DNA from: Trissonchulus latispiculum
Lineage: Eukaryota; Nematoda; Enoplea; Enoplida; Ironidae
Assembly: GCA_030248195.1 (NCBI GenBank)
Contig: JASAND010030234.1
Span: 1-64,000, forward strand
Reading direction: 5' to 3'
DNA length: 64,000 nt
The translations under genes were made by a program, and so were the position numbers. Positions 57,801 to 60,949 of this stretch are shown here, one piece after another. The notes under the pieces were generated by a model. It searched no databases, had not been told where the DNA came from, and saw only the letters and a program-made list of their open reading frames with translations. Positions within the stretch are counted from its first letter, which is position 1; every line of letters starts with the position of its first letter.

Positions 57801-60546
57801 GATACTGATTCGGATCTGTTTCAACCATTGCACCTTCCATGCTCGTCCCGTAGTCTTCCTCTGGTGCCTTCGTTTCTGTGATAGAAGAACTGAGATCACC
57901 AGGCTCCTCAGTGCAAGGCTAGAAACAAATTGGAGAGTTACCAAAATAGGCTTTAAATATTAGCTAGCACTTAGTGAGCATGATGAAACCTTGTGATAAA
58001 AAATTTTTATGAAAAGTTGTCTGTGATAAGAAATTAGCGACATCCTCTATGAGCATTAAAAAGGCCGACACAGCTAAAAACCTTTTCTGGAAGCTACGGC
58101 AAAAAGCCTATTATTTTAAGCCTAAGAAAAAGTAGAGAGAACATAAATACGTATGTAAAGAACGGCTCCATTTTCTATGAATAGTTAATTAAACTGAATC
58201 TATTCAGAGAGAAACCAGAGCTAAGAATAAGACGACGGATCCTGTAATGACTAGGAAACTAAAATGCAATAAAAATGCTGAAGAGTACAGTGCGTGGAGA
58301 TATCTCTTGGCTACCCTCTGGCTATATCTCTTAACTCGCAAACAATACAGCGAATACAGTGTGTCAACCATACTAAATATGTGTTTAAAGCAATGCAGGA
58401 CCAACGGTAAGCGAGAAATGCTACTAAATTAATAATAGCAAGAGTACATAATGATAAGAGTATGACAGCAGGCACACTCCCTGTTATCAGCAGAAAACCA
58501 TGCTCTGCAAGCTAACGCCCTACCCCCCCTTCCACAAATCTGTACCCAGTGACCCCCCACAAATCAGACCCCAGTCAGCCACCCCCCCCCCACAAATCGG
58601 ACCCTGGTGGATTTCACTAGGGTCTGATTTGTGGGGGGGGTCATTTCACTGGGGTCCAATTTGTGGGGGGGTCATTTCACTGGGGTCCAATTTGTGGGGG
58701 GGGTCAAATTCACTAGGGTCTAATTTGTGGGGGGGGGGGGTGGCTGACTGGGGTCTGATTTGTGGGGGGGGGGTCACTGGGTACCGATTTGTGGGGGGTA
58801 GGGCGTTAGCGTGCGCAGCATGGTTTTCTGCTGATAACAGGGAGTGTGCCTGCTGTCATACTCTTATTATTGTGGGATGTTACCTGCTGGCTGACAAAAG
58901 AAATGCGCGTTGGCGCGACTAGCTCATTTGCATAATCTTGTAATTTGCATATTTTACAATATTTTGGAAAAGTCAGTCAGTTGTAGTGTTGCAGTTGGAG
59001 TGTCAACAGTTTCGGGGTCGGGTGAGTCTTTAGCGGGTAGGAGCTGTTGGGTAACGTTTAGGTGTACGGGAGCGGGTAACGCCCTCCCTTGTGTTCTTTG
59101 AGGTCTATTATCGTGCTCCCTTGTATATTTTATATCAGTTTGTTATGCTTTACTCTAAAGTTGGAAGGTGTAGTTTATGTTCTCTATAGTAAAGTCTAAC
59201 GGTATTTGGTCTATTAGATTTAGGAACGGTCGCTTAGGGCTCTCAAGTAGCTCTATCTTAGTCTATTCGCTAATCTACAGTACTCTCGCATCTTCTCTCA
59301 ATTGGCTAGGACTGGATATCACACACTGAGCACTTACTTGCAATCATTTACTGAAGTCCGATATAGTTTATTATAGAGGTACACGCACAGTACTTCACAT
59401 TATGTACTCTTGCTAATAGTAATGCTGGCCAGGGAATTGAAATTGCAAGCTTACGATCCAACTTTGATTGGCGAAGTAAGTACTAATTTGTAAATACACG
59501 CAGAGATCATGTCAAAAACACAATCTGGCAAGTGCATGCTGTGTGAAGATAAAGTAAAAAACAGAATTCCGGTATTTTCAGCTTCATATTTGTAGTTCGC
59601 TGATGAATTACAAAAAATTGGTTATTACGCCTGAGAGGAAAAGATGAAAGATTTAAAGCAAGCTTGAAAACTATAAACCCTACTGCTACTAAGAGTCAGC
59701 CCTATGATTTATTTAAGCCAAAGCAAGTGTGAAGAAGACCTATGCTTAGTATGGATCTAAAGCTGGTCAAGCCAAAGAAAGGCTTACTTAGACCAGAGTG
59801 GCCAACATAGCTAAAGTACAGAACCAAACCACTATGACAGTGTTATCATGTATGGGCTCCAATTTAGCTGATTAGAACGAAGCAGGAGAGACGGCCAGCT
59901 TATAGCATAGAAAGAGAATAGGACTGCTAGGGACTTCCAGATGTAATGAGATGGAGAGAACTATGGAAGTAGCCGAGAAAAGAAACACACTATCTGACTG
60001 ACGAATGATTAATTGAAAATGAATTGAGTGACACATTTGGCAGATTCAAGGCTAAGAAATTAGAGCCTAATTATGCAACGGCCAGACATCAGTTCAGGCT
60101 TGTTTGTTGTTGTTGTTGTTGTTGTTTACTTTTGTGACAACTGTGAATAAAGCTTTGGAGTCCAATAAGATGTTACTAAGTACAAAGCACAGCAATACGA
60201 GATAATGTTAGCAAGACGGCCTGAGGATCACGAAACCGGACCTCATGCCCCCCCCCATTTTCCAAAAGGGATCACTGGAAAGATCTCTCTGCTTAACCTT
60301 CTCTGCTTACAGAAATCTTTCCACTGTTCCATTGCAGAAAATAATGGCCTACAAATACAAGAAAAATAAAAGAAACTTAGCCACGCCTATATTCTATATT
60401 TAAAATCAGTAGATAGATGACAGCAGTATTTGGAACGGATCGCTGGAAAGAACACAATTTACCATATCAATCGGTTCGAGTTCAGATACAGTCTGATCTT
60501 CTGTCCTGGACGTTTCTTCTTCGTGCGAGGTAACAGGTAATGTCTC
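21610..60546 (-). CDS. PCLO-like: Piccolo/Fife/RIM-type presynaptic active-zone scaffold, whole gene (5' incomplete)
   Basis: Eighteen exons were placed from splice borders and phase; together they encode roughly 2,090 residues. The order is acidic/proline-rich segments (60.5-52.7 kb), a 409-residue Pro/Ala/Thr-rich exon, a 904-residue Ser/Tyr/Pro-rich exon with a short coiled coil, a PDZ domain over three exons, a Ser/Arg-rich linker, and one C2 domain over four exons, with a 40-residue tail. PDZ phrases ([33 protein letters not shown]) and C2 phrases ([24 protein letters not shown]) are those of the Piccolo/Fife branch more than of RIM. Family members organise release sites and tether vesicles and Ca2+ channels. 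The N-terminal zinc fingers usual in the family are not seen. Phase breaks between exons 9/10 and 13/14 show missing short exons. Confidence 0.9.
21796..21866 (-). CDS. PCLO-like: Piccolo/Fife-like gene, end of C2 domain
   Basis: 71 nt, acceptor TTGATTTCAG, donor CTCG/GTAATG. Encodes (D)[17 protein letters not shown] followed by SRRRSS: the last C2 strand with the PRWYHL signature, then a basic/serine segment. The first codon is split with the previous exon (G+AT gives Asp). Confidence 0.9.
22231..22445. mobile_element. MITE with GGCAACTTT words next to the C2 exon
   Basis: Left end GGCCGGTTTACACAATGCAAG; the right end, read inverted, is CGTTCATACGAAGCAACTTG. The interior repeats GCAACTTTC/GAAAGTTGC many times. 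The same kind of end (GCCCGGTTCACACTAGGC) is seen at 61388. It lies in the intron just downstream of the C2-core donor. Confidence 0.6.
22455..22639 (-). CDS. PCLO-like: Piccolo/Fife-like gene, C2 domain core
   Basis: 185 nt, acceptor ACGTTTAG, donor CAAAG/GTTACG. Encodes [48 protein letters not shown]. The polybasic KRRTKY strand and the WDYD loop-3 residues are kept, but the third loop-3 acidic residue is replaced (ENRYLG). A MITE ends within about 10-15 bp of the donor. Confidence 0.95.
22852..22985 (-). CDS. PCLO-like: Piccolo/Fife-like gene, C2 domain start
   Basis: 134 nt, acceptor ATTTCTAG, donor AGAAA/GTAAGC. Encodes [20 protein letters not shown], then [21 protein letters not shown]. 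In canonical C2 domains loop 1 holds two Ca2+-binding Asp residues around the turn before NPFVK; here the positions read Arg and Asn. Confidence 0.95.
23539..23580 (-). CDS. PCLO-like: Piccolo/Fife-like gene, 14-codon exon before C2
   Basis: Acceptor TACTTTTCAG, donor CTTAAG/GTTTGA. Encodes [14 protein letters not shown], which runs directly into VSISFD (compare the LGQLSV start of family C2A domains). Phase 0 at both ends. Short but supported by phase and context. Confidence 0.75.
23635..23660. repeat. (TTG)n microsatellite
   Basis: About eight TTG units within an intron of the scaffold gene. Confidence 0.9.
24050..25440. repeat. Dispersed repeat, copy 1, split by a GGGTCA element
   Basis: GGGGCGGCCGCC...GATGCTACGGGG, then after the inserted element GCCTTCATTATGG... 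and GTGTCAGCTCCCC...GCTGACACTACCCCTACCGG...CAACTGGGGTGAGG. The same landmarks in the same order occur at 27825-28035. Family unknown; coding capacity not evident. Confidence 0.55.
24098..25261. mobile_element. hAT-like element, GGGTCA-word family
   Basis: Ends CAGGGATGGAAACTGGGTCA and its inverse are flanked by a perfect 8-bp duplication CTACGGGG (24090-24097, 25262-25269). GGGTCA/GGGTCTGGGTCA words fill about 200 bp at each end, in the same direction at both ends. The centre is A+T-rich with ATGCGCAAAAGG/ATGCCATTTTGCG-type repeats (GCGACGGCGACGTTAA near 25035 mirrors TTAACGTCGCCGTCGCGC near 24705). No transposase. 1,164 bp. Confidence 0.92.
25441..27130. other. Intronic DNA, nothing recognised
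   Basis: No exon with the needed phase (entry after one base, exit at a codon end) was found between 23581 and 30244, although the phase gap says one should exist. No complete mobile element seen here. Confidence 0.35.
27136..27554. mobile_element. Short inverted-repeat element, GGCCC-word family
   Basis: Ends AGAGATGAGCACGGGC and GCCCG...TGCTCATCTCT are inverted, with AGCTT on both flanks (27131-27135, 27555-27559); an 8-bp reading is not perfect. Tracts of (GGCCC)n lie inside both ends and a 150-bp A+T-rich centre separates them. The Pro/Ala/Gly/Arg-rich open frames over it come from the array. Confidence 0.8.
27825..28035. repeat. Dispersed repeat, copy 2
   Basis: GGGGCGGCCGCC, then GGTGTCAGCC...GGCTGACACTATTCCTAACCGG...CAACTGGAGTGAGG, parallel to copy 1 at 24050-25440 but without the inserted element. 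Confidence 0.5.
28036..30244. other. Intronic DNA with one unassigned open frame
   Basis: A plus-strand frame of 134 codons at 29354-29758 (basic N-terminal half, then [20 protein letters not shown]) matches nothing I know and has no splice support. Otherwise no feature. Confidence 0.25.
30256..30371 (-). CDS. PCLO-like: Piccolo/Fife-like gene, Ser/Arg linker exon after PDZ (3' end uncertain)
   Basis: Acceptor TTATTTCAG joins the PDZ exon in phase (AG+T gives Ser) and encodes [16 protein letters not shown] and [20 protein letters not shown]. Possible donors are GCGA/GTAGCT (end 30256) and ACTG/GTGCGA (end 30262). Both leave one base over, which the next placed exon (23580, phase 0) cannot take. 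If unspliced, the frame stops at TAA 30245-30247, giving a form without C2. Confidence 0.75.
31081..31189 (-). CDS. PCLO-like: Piccolo/Fife-like gene, PDZ C-terminal part
   Basis: 109 nt, acceptor TTCTTTTCAG, donor AAAAG/GTAGAT. Encodes [20 protein letters not shown] and [14 protein letters not shown]: the second half of the PDZ fold with the alpha-2 helix and last strand. Confidence 0.95.
31311..31436 (-). CDS. PCLO-like: Piccolo/Fife-like gene, PDZ central part
   Basis: 126 nt, acceptor GTATTACAG, donor GAAG/GTACAC. Encodes [32 protein letters not shown] and [12 protein letters not shown] is the carboxylate-binding loop (GLGF type) that would hold a ligand C terminus. Confidence 0.95.
31723..31825 (-). 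CDS. PCLO-like: Piccolo/Fife-like gene, PDZ N-terminal part
   Basis: 103 nt, acceptor TATATTTAG, donor CCAAAG/GTAAGC. Encodes [18 protein letters not shown], then [16 protein letters not shown], the first PDZ strand. It enters at phase 0, while the preceding placed exon (37453) ends one base into a codon. Confidence 0.9.
32158..32556 (-). other. Unassigned open frame in an intron
   Basis: 132 codons on the minus strand, no family recognised. TATTGCAG precedes it at about 32555, but its composition is unlike the rest of the scaffold protein, and the plus strand of the same DNA is also open. It may be a piece of a mobile element. Confidence 0.25.
32557..34500. other. Intronic DNA, microsatellite only
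   Basis: Nothing recognised apart from the (TA)n run at 33763-33840. Confidence 0.4.
33763..33840. repeat. (TA)n microsatellite
   Basis: About 39 TA units with one TG interruption, in an intron of the scaffold gene. Confidence 0.97.
34520..34730. repeat. Decayed GAAACT-family relic
   Basis: Repeated TTTCAGTTTCAG and AGTCGG words, the inverse of the GAAACT/CCGACT words of the element at 4787-5456, but diverged. No ends could be defined. Confidence 0.5.
35420..35560. repeat. (ATAAT)-like A+T-rich simple repeat
   Basis: AATATAATATAATATAATAT runs with TGTAGAATAATGTATAATAA variants. The Ile/Tyr-rich open frames over it are artefacts. Confidence 0.9.
36479..37201. mobile_element. hAT-like element, CCGGGTC-word family
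   Basis: Left end CAGCGATGGAATCGG and right end (inverted) CCGTGATGGAACCGG. Flanks ACAGGCCC and ACAGGGCC agree in 7 of 8 bases. Words ACCGGGTC are packed at the left (36496-36575) and right (37147-37190). The 550-bp centre is A+T-rich with no coding capacity. Confidence 0.78.
37453..40165 (-). CDS. PCLO-like: Piccolo/Fife-like gene, giant 904-codon exon
   Basis: Acceptor TTTTTGATTTTAG; donor ACCACAG/GTACTG. The frame is already open at DESGSS before the internal ATG of [11 protein letters not shown], so that ATG is not the gene start. Residues about 130-170 counted from that Met form a charged coiled-coil-like helix ([20 protein letters not shown]). A second charged block ([20 protein letters not shown]) lies near the middle. 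The rest is low-complexity, rich in Ser, Tyr, Pro, Gly and Arg, with [15 protein letters not shown] basic/serine motifs that could be phosphorylated or bind partners. Such long disordered stretches are usual in active-zone scaffolds. If intron 9 were not spliced the frame would end after TVPRPLY. Confidence 0.93.
40166..42438. other. Intronic DNA, nothing recognised
   Basis: No exon or mobile element identified between the giant exon and the element at 42439. Confidence 0.4.
42480..43030. repeat. Degenerate GCGCAGCAAA/GCGCAACAAA tandem array
   Basis: More than twenty copies of (A/T)TTTTACCCCCGCGCAGCAAA-like units with variable spacing and some GCGCATCAAA changes. The open frames over it (repeating [10 protein letters not shown]) reflect the array, not a protein gene. 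Confidence 0.9.
43728..43985. repeat. Purine-only (G/A) tract of about 260 bp
   Basis: Almost pure G and A on the plus strand, with only a handful of T residues, including G runs of 8-13. It lies inside the element at 42439-44527. Confidence 0.95.
45191..45667. mobile_element. Foldback element with nested palindrome
   Basis: The left arm GTCTTTTCTCGATTTTCGTC...CCACTCAAAGTTCTTAAAAC...GGGTATGTTTTCGACCATGC is mirrored at 45575-45667 (GCGTGGTCGAAAACATACCC...AACTTTGAGTGATGGTGGGG). A second, inner palindrome (45432-45525) centres on GCTTAAGATATAAGC with TTCGTTAG/CTAACGAA arms. No coding capacity. Confidence 0.7.
45672..47460. other. Intronic DNA, nothing recognised
   Basis: Two 112-codon frames (45612-45950 minus, 45969-46307 plus) have no recognisable content. 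No mobile element ends seen. Confidence 0.35.
47470..48698 (-). CDS. PCLO-like: Piccolo/Fife-like gene, proline-rich 409-codon exon
   Basis: Acceptor TTTTTGATTTCAG, donor GAGAG/GTCAGT, phase 2 in and 0 out, joining [11 protein letters not shown]. Encodes Thr/Ala/Pro-rich sequence with a run of Thr, the block [17 protein letters not shown], then [20 protein letters not shown], a polyproline motif of the kind bound by SH3, EVH1 or profilin domains, and [20 protein letters not shown] near the end. The alternating GTTG/CTGC repeats at 48480-48510 encode the Thr/Ala tract. Confidence 0.92.
48860..49265. mobile_element. Possible inverted-end element with G/C tracts
   Basis: GGGGTCTGGGGGGGTCCAAGCC near 48870 is roughly inverted at 49245-49270 (GGGGACAAGCCCCCCCAGGACC). 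Words ACAAGGTACAAGCCCC and AAGGGGTAAC recur inside. The centre is A+T-rich with a TTTCCGGCTTCGCCGGAA hairpin at 49019. Ends and target duplication are not certain. Confidence 0.45.
49270..52155. other. Intronic DNA, nothing recognised
   Basis: Long intron between exons at 52671 and 48698. Only short random frames; no complete element. Confidence 0.4.
52161..52334. mobile_element. Small MITE with GTTAAA words
   Basis: Ends CTAGGGGCCTTTTCGCGC and GCGCGAGAAAAGGCCCTAG are inverted; GAA follows on both flanks (a possible 3-bp duplication). The 174 bp between them repeat AGTTAAA/TTTAACT words. Confidence 0.75.
52671..52806 (-). CDS. PCLO-like: Piccolo/Fife-like gene, exon 7
   Basis: 136 nt, acceptor CATTTTTAG, donor ACTCTG/GTAAGG, phase 0 in, 1 out (G+GT gives Gly with the next exon). 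Encodes [20 protein letters not shown], then [17 protein letters not shown]. No domain recognised. Confidence 0.88.
52931..53307. mobile_element. Element with AACGTCTA word array
   Basis: AAAACGTCTAACG and AAAACGTCTACTGAC words at 52960-53035 are inverted at 53268-53307 (CGTTAGACC, TTAGACGTTTTGATC). The centre is A+T-rich. The ends look mobile but no clean duplication was found. Confidence 0.55.
53341..53430 (-). repeat. tRNA-Cys-like SINE head
   Basis: On the minus strand: GGAGTAGGGGTTAGCACG (A-box-like), an anticodon loop CTGCAGT with GCA in the Cys position, and GGAGTTGGATTCCCGG (B-box-like). Stem pairing is imperfect and it sits in an intron beside other mobile DNA, so a SINE head or tRNA pseudogene is more likely than a tRNA gene. 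Confidence 0.5.
53540..53683 (+). repeat. 5' LTR of gag-only element 2
   Basis: TG...CA ends. Followed by TTGGCGCACTATGG, whose TGGCGC fits the start of a tRNA primer site. The gag ATG (53694) is 11 bp after the LTR. Confidence 0.9.
53694..54545 (+). pseudogene. gag of LTR element 2, frameshifted
   Basis: Starts [20 protein letters not shown] and, after at least two frameshifts (in the A-run near 53795 and near 53955), continues with [16 protein letters not shown] and [18 protein letters not shown], typical of Ty3/gypsy-type capsid. The open C-terminal part (from about 54000) has two perfect zinc knuckles, [14 protein letters not shown] and [14 protein letters not shown] (both CX2CX4HX4C), then an acidic tail. 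No protease motif follows. Confidence 0.88.
54551..54565 (+). promoter_or_regulatory. Polypurine tract of LTR element 2
   Basis: AAGAAGGGGAGAAGA abuts the 3' LTR. Confidence 0.8.
54566..54710 (+). repeat. 3' LTR of gag-only element 2
   Basis: Nearly identical to the 5' LTR, with a few substitutions and an extra base; ends CTTAACA before the GAAAC duplication. Confidence 0.9.
55216..55343 (-). CDS. PCLO-like: Piccolo/Fife-like gene, exon 6
   Basis: 128 nt, acceptor TTACTTTAG, donor CAAAAG/GTATGC. Encodes [18 protein letters not shown] and the acidic [19 protein letters not shown]. Phase fits both neighbours. Confidence 0.88.
55579..55798 (-). CDS. PCLO-like: Piccolo/Fife-like gene, exon 5
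   Basis: 220 nt, acceptor TTATTTTAG, donor ACCAG/GTAACT. Encodes [20 protein letters not shown] and a Val/Pro-rich segment ending [10 protein letters not shown]. No known domain. Confidence 0.88.
55983..56411 (-). CDS. PCLO-like: Piccolo/Fife-like gene, exon 4
   Basis: 429 nt, acceptor CGTTCTAG, donor ACGAT/GTAAGG, phase 0/0. The N-terminal half is strongly acidic ([19 protein letters not shown]), the C-terminal half has [19 protein letters not shown]. Likely disordered. Confidence 0.88.
56879..57043 (-). CDS. PCLO-like: Piccolo/Fife-like gene, exon 3
   Basis: 165 nt, acceptor TTATTTTGCAG, donor GCAAAC/GTAAGC, phase 0/0. Encodes [16 protein letters not shown], then [17 protein letters not shown]. 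Confidence 0.87.
57329..57510 (+). repeat. tRNA-derived SINE copy (tRNA-Ser(CGA)-like head)
   Basis: Head GATGGACTTGTGGTGCAGTGG (A-box), a perfect anticodon stem TCTGT/ACAGA around CTCGAGA (CGA in the anticodon place), and B-box GGTTCGATCCCC. The body CCCGGTTTCAAGGCCACAGG resembles that of the copy at 6678. It lies in an intron of the scaffold gene, antisense to it. Confidence 0.7.
57721..57918 (-). CDS. PCLO-like: Piccolo/Fife-like gene, exon 2
   Basis: 198 nt, acceptor TTTCTAG, donor TTCAGT/GTGAGT, phase 0/0. Encodes [38 protein letters not shown] and [13 protein letters not shown]. Confidence 0.87.
58520..58805. repeat. G-rich tandem array in the loop of foldback D
   Basis: About four 38-41 bp units of GGGGTC(T/C)(A/G)ATTTGTGGGGGG with GTCATTTCACT, preceded by two or three units in the opposite orientation (CCCCCACAAATCAGACCCC), so the array is itself an inverted repeat. 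The same phrase occurs once per arm in foldbacks A and B+C. Confidence 0.9.
58871..59399. mobile_element. Probable solo LTR inside foldback D
   Basis: 529 bp, starts TGTGGGATGTTACC and ends GTACTTCACA, flanked by TTAT on both sides (58867-58870, 59400-59403). Removing it with one TTAT restores an uninterrupted foldback right end. It contains TATATTTTATATC and no ORF. Strand and superfamily (BEL or gypsy) undecided. Confidence 0.7.
59413..60462. other. Intronic DNA with a (TTG)n run
   Basis: Between exons 1 and 2 of the scaffold gene. A (TTG)n tract at about 60104-60124; otherwise nothing recognised. Confidence 0.4.
60463..60546 (-). CDS. PCLO-like: Piccolo/Fife-like gene, first exon visible
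   Basis: 84 nt, acceptor TTTTTTGCAG, donor GATATG/GTAAAT, phase 0/0. Encodes [20 protein letters not shown] and SELEPIDM, acidic. The acceptor shows that upstream exons exist; none was found on the minus strand up to 64000. Confidence 0.85.
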
Positions 60547-60690
60547 CTGCAAAAAAATAAACAAGCAGTAGAAAAACTGTCTCGGCGATTAAATGAAGTA
60601 AAATTTGTAATTTGATGTCAACACTGCAAAAATTCGTTTCCGATTTTGAATTTTGATCAACTACTTCAATTATATTGATTTTTAAAAGAA

Positions 60691-60949
60691 ATGAACGCCT
60701 CAGTTTGTGCTTTAGTTGTCTTAATAGTTAGTGCAATTGTGGACTGCAAGCAGACTGAGATAGGCAGCGAAATATCCAAAGATATCCTGATTGAGGATTA
60801 CCACAAGTGTCTCAATGACAGAGAAACCCGAATTACTGCCAATAAGGAAATTAAGGCTGAGGCCCTTGTTGTATATCGAGGAGGTACCCTAATTCTAGAA
60901 TGCTTAGAGTGTAGAGATCCAGCTATTGGCGTTAATGTTGATACAACAG
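60691..60949 (+). CDS. FAM187-like: FAM187-like gene, exon 1: start, signal peptide, Ig
   Basis: ATG at 60691 with an in-frame TGA 15 nt upstream. MNASVCALVVLIVSAIVDC is a clear signal peptide. Then an acidic/polar stretch and LVVYRGGTLILECLECRDPA, the B strand with the first Ig cysteine. Donor ACAACAG/GTGGGT leaves one base. Confidence 0.8.

Larger units (their letters stand above)
58439..59412. mobile_element. Foldback element D (CAAGAGTACATAAT family) with inserted LTR
   Basis: Ends CAAGAGTACATAATGATAAG and TTATGTACTCTTG; flanks ATAATAG and CTAATAG agree in 6 of 7 bases. The arms CAGCAGGCACACTCCCTGTT...CAGAAAACCATG are mirrored at 58820-58860. A G-rich tandem array fills the loop (58520-58805). 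The right arm is broken by a solo LTR (58871-59399). Confidence 0.85.

Noticed and set aside
58500..58922. 140-codon ORF rich in Gly/Ser/Leu
   Set aside because: It runs through the G-rich foldback array and into the LTR; not a gene.
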